The translations under genes and the position numbers were made by a program. DNA of 52,776 bases, taken from NCBI GenBank assembly GCA_017528045.1, contig JAFXPG010000016.1:1-52776 (forward strand), in the 5' to 3' direction. Below, in pieces: positions 49,469 through 52,776 of the stretch (positions are counted from its first letter, which is position 1; each line of letters opens with the position of its first letter). This DNA comes from Alphaproteobacteria bacterium. GTDB lineage: Bacteria; Pseudomonadota; Alphaproteobacteria; Rs-D84. A model generated the notes under the pieces. The model worked only from the letters and a program-made list of their open reading frames with translations. It was not told the DNA's origin and ran no database searches.

Positions 49469-51283
49469 ATGAGAAAAGTACCAAAAATACCGGCCGCGAT
49501 AAAAAAGCAAGTAATAAATAATATGTTTGTAAAAAATTACAAACGTATGTGGCCATATGTAAAACCAGTATGGTTTCGTGCTTTATGCACAGTATTATTG
49601 ACTATACCTATTGGTTCTATGGATGCATTGATTGCATGGGCTATTAAACCTTATACAGATGCTGTTATGGTTGAAAAAACAATGACAGCCAGTTGGTATA
49701 TACCAATTTTAATTGTTGGTTTTACCGTTGTCCAAGGTGGTTTAACATATATGTTAAATTATTTAAACACTTGGGTTGGTGGAAAGATTACAAATGCATT
49801 AAAAGCTGATTTATTCAGAAAATTATTAACTTTCGAAACAGAATATTTTACATCAAAAAATTCTGGCGAAATATTAATCAGATTTAATAACAATGCCGAA
49901 GGTGCATGTGCGGGGTTAATAAGCAACATAAAATCATTTGTTCAAAAATTCGCTACATCTGCATCTTTGATTGTCGTGTTATTTATTAATTCATGGCAAT
50001 TGGCTTTGGTAACAACCGTAATTTTAGTATTTGCTTTGGTTCCAATGTCCACTTTAAAAAAGCGTGTATCACCTGTATTAACTCACGCAATGGAAATCAA
50101 TTCTACATTAATGACAAAATATAATGAAACACATGCAGGAAATAAAACAATTATTTCTTATAATCTTGAAAAATATCAAGAAAAGAGATTTTTAAATGTC
50201 TTGCATAAGAATTTCAGTCTGCAAATGAAAGTATTTCAAAGAACACGTTGGTTATCACCTGTAATGCATATTATTTTATCTTTTGGTATAGCATTAGCAT
50301 TATGGTTTGGTTCACATTTGATATTAACACATCAATTAACACCTGGTGGTTTTGTATCTTTCTTGACAGCATTAATATTGCTTTATCAACCTATCAAAAG
50401 CATTGGTGGAACTTACAGTTCTGTAATATTCTCTTTCTGGGCAATTGAAATGTGTTTTGATATGATGGACACACAACCAAAAATTATTGACAGAGAGAAT
50501 GCAATTGAAATGCCAAAAGAACACAAGCAAATTAAATTTAACGATGTTTCATTTAATTATTTGCCTGATGTTCCTGTGTTAAAACATGTGAATTTGACAG
50601 TTAACCAAGGTGAAACAATCGCAATTGTTGGTAATTCTGGTGGTGGAAAAACAACAATGGTTAATTTGTTACCACGTTTCTATGATGTATCATCTGGTTC
50701 CATTACTGTTGACGGCACAGACATACGTGATTTCACATTAAAATCTTTACGTCAAAATATCGCTGTTGTTTTCCAAGATAATTTCTTGTTTGATGGGACA
50801 ATCCGCGAAAACATATTACTGGGCGATGAAAACGCAACCGAAGAACAATTACAAAGCGCAATCAAGATGGCTTATCTGGATGATTTTGTAAAAACATTAA
50901 AAGATGGATTAGACACTCATATTGGTGAACGTGGTGTATTGTTATCTGGTGGACAAAGACAACGTGTTGCAATTGCACGTGCATTCTTGAAAAATGCGCC
51001 TATATTGGTTTTGGACGAAGCAACTTCTGCACTTGATAATAAATCAGAAGCAGTCGTTCAAAAAGCAATTGATAATTTGATGAAAGAAAAAACAGTATTT
51101 GTTATCGCACACAGATTATCAACAATACGTAACGCAACAAAAATTGTTGTTGTTAATGATGGATTGATTGTTGAATCAGGAACACATGATGAATTAATAA
51201 AAACAGAATGTGGTGCATATAAAATGTTATACGATATGCAATTTAAATCTGATAAAAAAGAACAAGAACAACAATCTGAATAA
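49469..51283 (+). CDS. ABC exporter, MsbA-like
   Basis: 604 residues from the ATG at 49469 (TAGGA upstream). Six membrane helices, then a nucleotide-binding domain with Walker A GNSGGGKTT (about 387-396), Q-loop VFQDNFLF, signature LLSGGQRQR (about 492), Walker B ILVLDEATSALD and switch His AHRLST. Half-size fused transporter, homodimeric. The family includes the lipid A flippase MsbA and multidrug exporters; the sequence alone does not choose. Terminator at 51288-51312. Confidence 0.92.
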   Translation: MRKVPKIPAAIKKQVINNMFVKNYKRMWPYVKPVWFRALCTVLLTIPIGSMDALIAWAIKPYTDAVMVEKTMTASWYIPILIVGFTVVQGGLTYMLNYLNTWVGGKITNALKADLFRKLLTFETEYFTSKNSGEILIRFNNNAEGACAGLISNIKSFVQKFATSASLIVVLFINSWQLALVTTVILVFALVPMSTLKKRVSPVLTHAMEINSTLMTKYNETHAGNKTIISYNLEKYQEKRFLNVLHKNFSLQMKVFQRTRWLSPVMHIILSFGIALALWFGSHLILTHQLTPGGFVSFLTALILLYQPIKSIGGTYSSVIFSFWAIEMCFDMMDTQPKIIDRENAIEMPKEHKQIKFNDVSFNYLPDVPVLKHVNLTVNQGETIAIVGNSGGGKTTMVNLLPRFYDVSSGSITVDGTDIRDFTLKSLRQNIAVVFQDNFLFDGTIRENILLGDENATEEQLQSAIKMAYLDDFVKTLKDGLDTHIGERGVLLSGGQRQRVAIARAFLKNAPILVLDEATSALDNKSEAVVQKAIDNLMKEKTVFVIAHRLSTIRNATKIVVVNDGLIVESGTHDELIKTECGAYKMLYDMQFKSDKKEQEQQSE

Positions 51284-51287
51284 TAAA

Positions 51288-51312
51288 AATGGTCGCAATA
51301 GCGACCTTTTTT
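51288..51312 (+). terminator. Terminator of the ABC exporter gene
   Basis: GGTCGCAATAGCGACC followed by six T. Confidence 0.85.
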
Positions 51313-51387
51313 ATTAATAAAAAAACTTGTATTACCTATTTTAAATAGTATAATTTTATATCATGTATAAATGAAGGAGAAAAAGAC

Positions 51388-52011
51388 ATGAAATCAAAAA
51401 TTATGTTATTAAGTATTCCAGCTATGTTGGTTGCCATGGGATCTGCAAATGCAACAACATTTCGTCCATTTGTTGGTGCAACAATGGGTTTGCAAGGAAT
51501 AATGTATTCAGACGATGCAAAAGACACTGAACGCGATTATGATTTTGATTTACCAGAAAGTTTATTCACATATGGATTCGAAGGCGGATTTCGTTTTGGC
51601 GACCATTCAAAAATTTATAACGGCGGTGTATCTTTGAATTTAGATATGTCCACAGAAGCAGACATTGATGCAAAATTTTCAGATATCAAGAAAGCAGAAT
51701 TAACAACAAACACAATATCTGCTACATACGATAATTACATCCGTATCAGTGGTGACAAAATGAACCGCATTGATTTAGTATTGGGTGCCGGTTTTGGTTC
51801 TACATCTGCTAGAAAGGAAGATTCTAATGATCCAACAATAAAAAGTGGCACAGAACATTCTGGTGTATTTGCATTGAAAGCGGGCTTAGATTTCGAATTA
51901 AGCGAACATTTCACATTATCTGCAACGTCACGTTTATTCATCCCAACAAAAGCACATTATGATGCAGATGTCACATACATCGTTGGTGGTGCGGTTAAAT
52001 ATATATTCTAA
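51388..52011 (+). CDS. Outer membrane beta-barrel protein
   Basis: 207 residues. Signal peptide MKSKIMLLSIPAMLVAMGSANA, then amphipathic strands with an 8-strand OmpA/OMP_b-brl-like rhythm (FRPFVGATMGLQG, FTYGFEGGFRFGD, IDLVLGAGFGST, FALKAGLDFEL, TYIVGGAVKYIF) and a C-terminal phenylalanine recognised by the Bam machinery. AAGGAG upstream; promoter TTGTAT-16-TATAAT (about 51328-51355). Function unknown, probably structural or porin-like. Confidence 0.88.
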   Translation: MKSKIMLLSIPAMLVAMGSANATTFRPFVGATMGLQGIMYSDDAKDTERDYDFDLPESLFTYGFEGGFRFGDHSKIYNGGVSLNLDMSTEADIDAKFSDIKKAELTTNTISATYDNYIRISGDKMNRIDLVLGAGFGSTSARKEDSNDPTIKSGTEHSGVFALKAGLDFELSEHFTLSATSRLFIPTKAHYDADVTYIVGGAVKYIF

Positions 52012-52029
52012 TAAAAACCACACAATCAT

Positions 52030-52060
52030 AAAAAAAACGGCCCATACGGGTCGTTTTTTT
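52030..52060. terminator. Terminator after the barrel gene
   Basis: AAACGGCCCATACGGGTCGTTT hairpin with flanking A and T runs. Confidence 0.75.
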
Positions 52061-52337
52061 ATATCATATCACCCAATTTTAATTCCCAAACACAATCCAG
52101 ATTCAAATCATTTGGTTTATTTGATACAGAAACAGATATCAATTTTCTTTTTATTGTTATATTTGTATAACCATCATGAAAAATAACATATTTCCAAATA
52201 TCTTTTTTACCATTAACAATTGGTAAAAAACGTTTGTCCCAATAATCAGAACGTTTGCGATATTCAAAATTTTTTTCGCCAGATTTAATTTTTTCAAACC
52301 AACAATGTTTTAAAACCAAATGTAAATCACAATTCAT
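52059..52337 (-). CDS. ASCH-domain-like protein
   Basis: 92 residues. LHLVLKHCWFEKIKSGEKNFEYRKRSDYWDKR has the ASCH-type opening (K-x-x-W-x-x-I-x-x-G-x-K-x-x-E-x-R), followed by beta strands KYVIFHDGYT and KRKLISVSVS. ASCH domains bind RNA or modified nucleosides; no specific role can be given. Cytoplasmic, single gene between two terminators. Confidence 0.75.
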   Translation of the reverse strand: MNCDLHLVLKHCWFEKIKSGEKNFEYRKRSDYWDKRFLPIVNGKKDIWKYVIFHDGYTNITIKRKLISVSVSNKPNDLNLDCVWELKLGDMI

Positions 52338-52351
52338 ATAAGTATTATATC

Positions 52352-52383
52352 AAAAAAAAACGTCTTATTTAAGACGTTTTTTA
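52352..52383 (-). terminator. Hairpin between the ASCH gene and the surface-protein gene
   Basis: AACGTCTTATTTAAGACGTT with A-run and T-run. Confidence 0.75.
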
Positions 52384-52391
52384 TCTGAAAA

Positions 52392-52776
52392 TTATTCACC
52401 TTCACCGTTGTCTTGTGGATCACGGCGAGGTGGCAATATATTAGCTCCCGTAGTCTGAACCTCTTCTGGTTCTCCATTATAAGCAGAATAATAAGTATTA
52501 CCTTCATCAAGCTGTACTGTTCCGGCAGCAACATCTGTTGCATCTTCACCCCATGTTGTATAAACAACTGTGCCTGAGTTATTTAAAGTGACCACAGCAC
52601 CAGATTTTGTTGCATAATTATCTAAATCTGTGTTAATATTTCCGACTGCACTTTCAATTGCTGTTGCAACTGCTTTTTCTGTTGTCAATTCTGTATCAGA
52701 TGCACTTGCTGCAGCACGAATTTGTTCTGTAGATGTACGAATTGAATTATCTTCTATATTACTTGTTGTAATATCT
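52392..52776 (-). CDS. C-terminal part of a surface/adhesin-type protein (5' end outside window)
   Basis: The minus-strand frame is open from the window's right edge to the stop at 52392, giving about 127 residues: ...DITTSNIEDNSIRTSTEQI..., TEKAVATAIESAVGNINTD, YATKSGAVVTLNNSGTVVYT, ending PPRRDPQDNGEGE. The Ala/Thr/Ser/Asp-rich composition and the TEKAVATAIES segment resemble the passenger of the adhesin at 7907-9661 and phage-fibre repeats, but there is no YadA anchor at this end. Extracellular role suspected. Confidence 0.65.
   Translation of the reverse strand, partial: DITTSNIEDNSIRTSTEQIRAAASASDTELTTEKAVATAIESAVGNINTDLDNYATKSGAVVTLNNSGTVVYTTWGEDATDVAAGTVQLDEGNTYYSAYNGEPEEVQTTGANILPPRRDPQDNGEGE

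Overview
The window is an AT-rich, gene-dense piece of a bacterial chromosome. Ribosomal proteins bS21, bL28 and bL33, alphaproteobacterial-type LptE-HolA and ZapA neighbourhoods, an alphaproteobacterial-style sigma-32 promoter in front of clpB and, above all, several exported Cys-rich proteins with the C-x-C-K-M and TPS-N-V/YNEQ-Y signatures suggest a host-associated (gut) alphaproteobacterium of the RF32 kind. That assignment is inference from protein style; no rRNA is present.

Layout. 1-2011: leftward operon of three exported Cys-rich proteins behind a structured RNA leader. 2087-7822: priA, a kinase-fold protein, an unknown basic protein, miaA, gap. 7907-10578: a YadA-type trimeric autotransporter adhesin, a probable invertible promoter segment and a Pin-family serine invertase. 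10584-16889: zapA, an acidic AT-hook protein with a membrane partner, and the lptE-holA-map-radC operon. 16953-21133: an alpha/beta hydrolase, then a TetR-controlled redox cluster (lipoprotein aldo/keto reductase divergent from two flavodoxins and tetR). 21254-25373: accessory genes, including a HExxH protein, a two-domain protein with a MuF-like tail overlapping a lipoprotein gene, a HAD phosphatase and an LRR protein. 25558-28173: tyrS with an attenuator-like leader, tRNA-Glu, tRNA-Asp, tRNA-Leu and rpmG. 28258-31441: parC, rpsU and a frameshifted HD hydrolase.

31555-33723: tRNA-Ala followed by two tandem 107-bp copies of its 3' end, then a four-gene operon whose products all look like acyl carrier proteins in which the phosphopantetheine serine is replaced. 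33749-36356: mscS and a second exported-protein operon behind a second copy of the structured RNA. 36426-40639: clpB lacking its N-domain, a DUF4301 protein, rpmB, tRNA-Leu. 41392-44434: the class III ribonucleotide reductase system with two NrdR boxes, in which the glycyl-radical segment is a separate 58-residue gene. 44895-52776: DUF378 protein, lipoprotein, SDR reductase, ppdK, MsbA-like exporter, outer membrane barrel, ASCH protein and the end of a surface-type protein.

The strongest candidates for something undescribed are: (1) the invertible promoter/invertase/adhesin phase switch at 7.9-10.6 kb; (2) the duplicated, covarying RNA leaders at 1771-1975 and 36141-36356; (3) the operon of four serine-less ACP-like proteins at 31989-33723. 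Also notable are the split NrdD, the tRNA 3'-end repeats, a -1 frameshift on a slippery heptamer, and several apparently leaderless genes.
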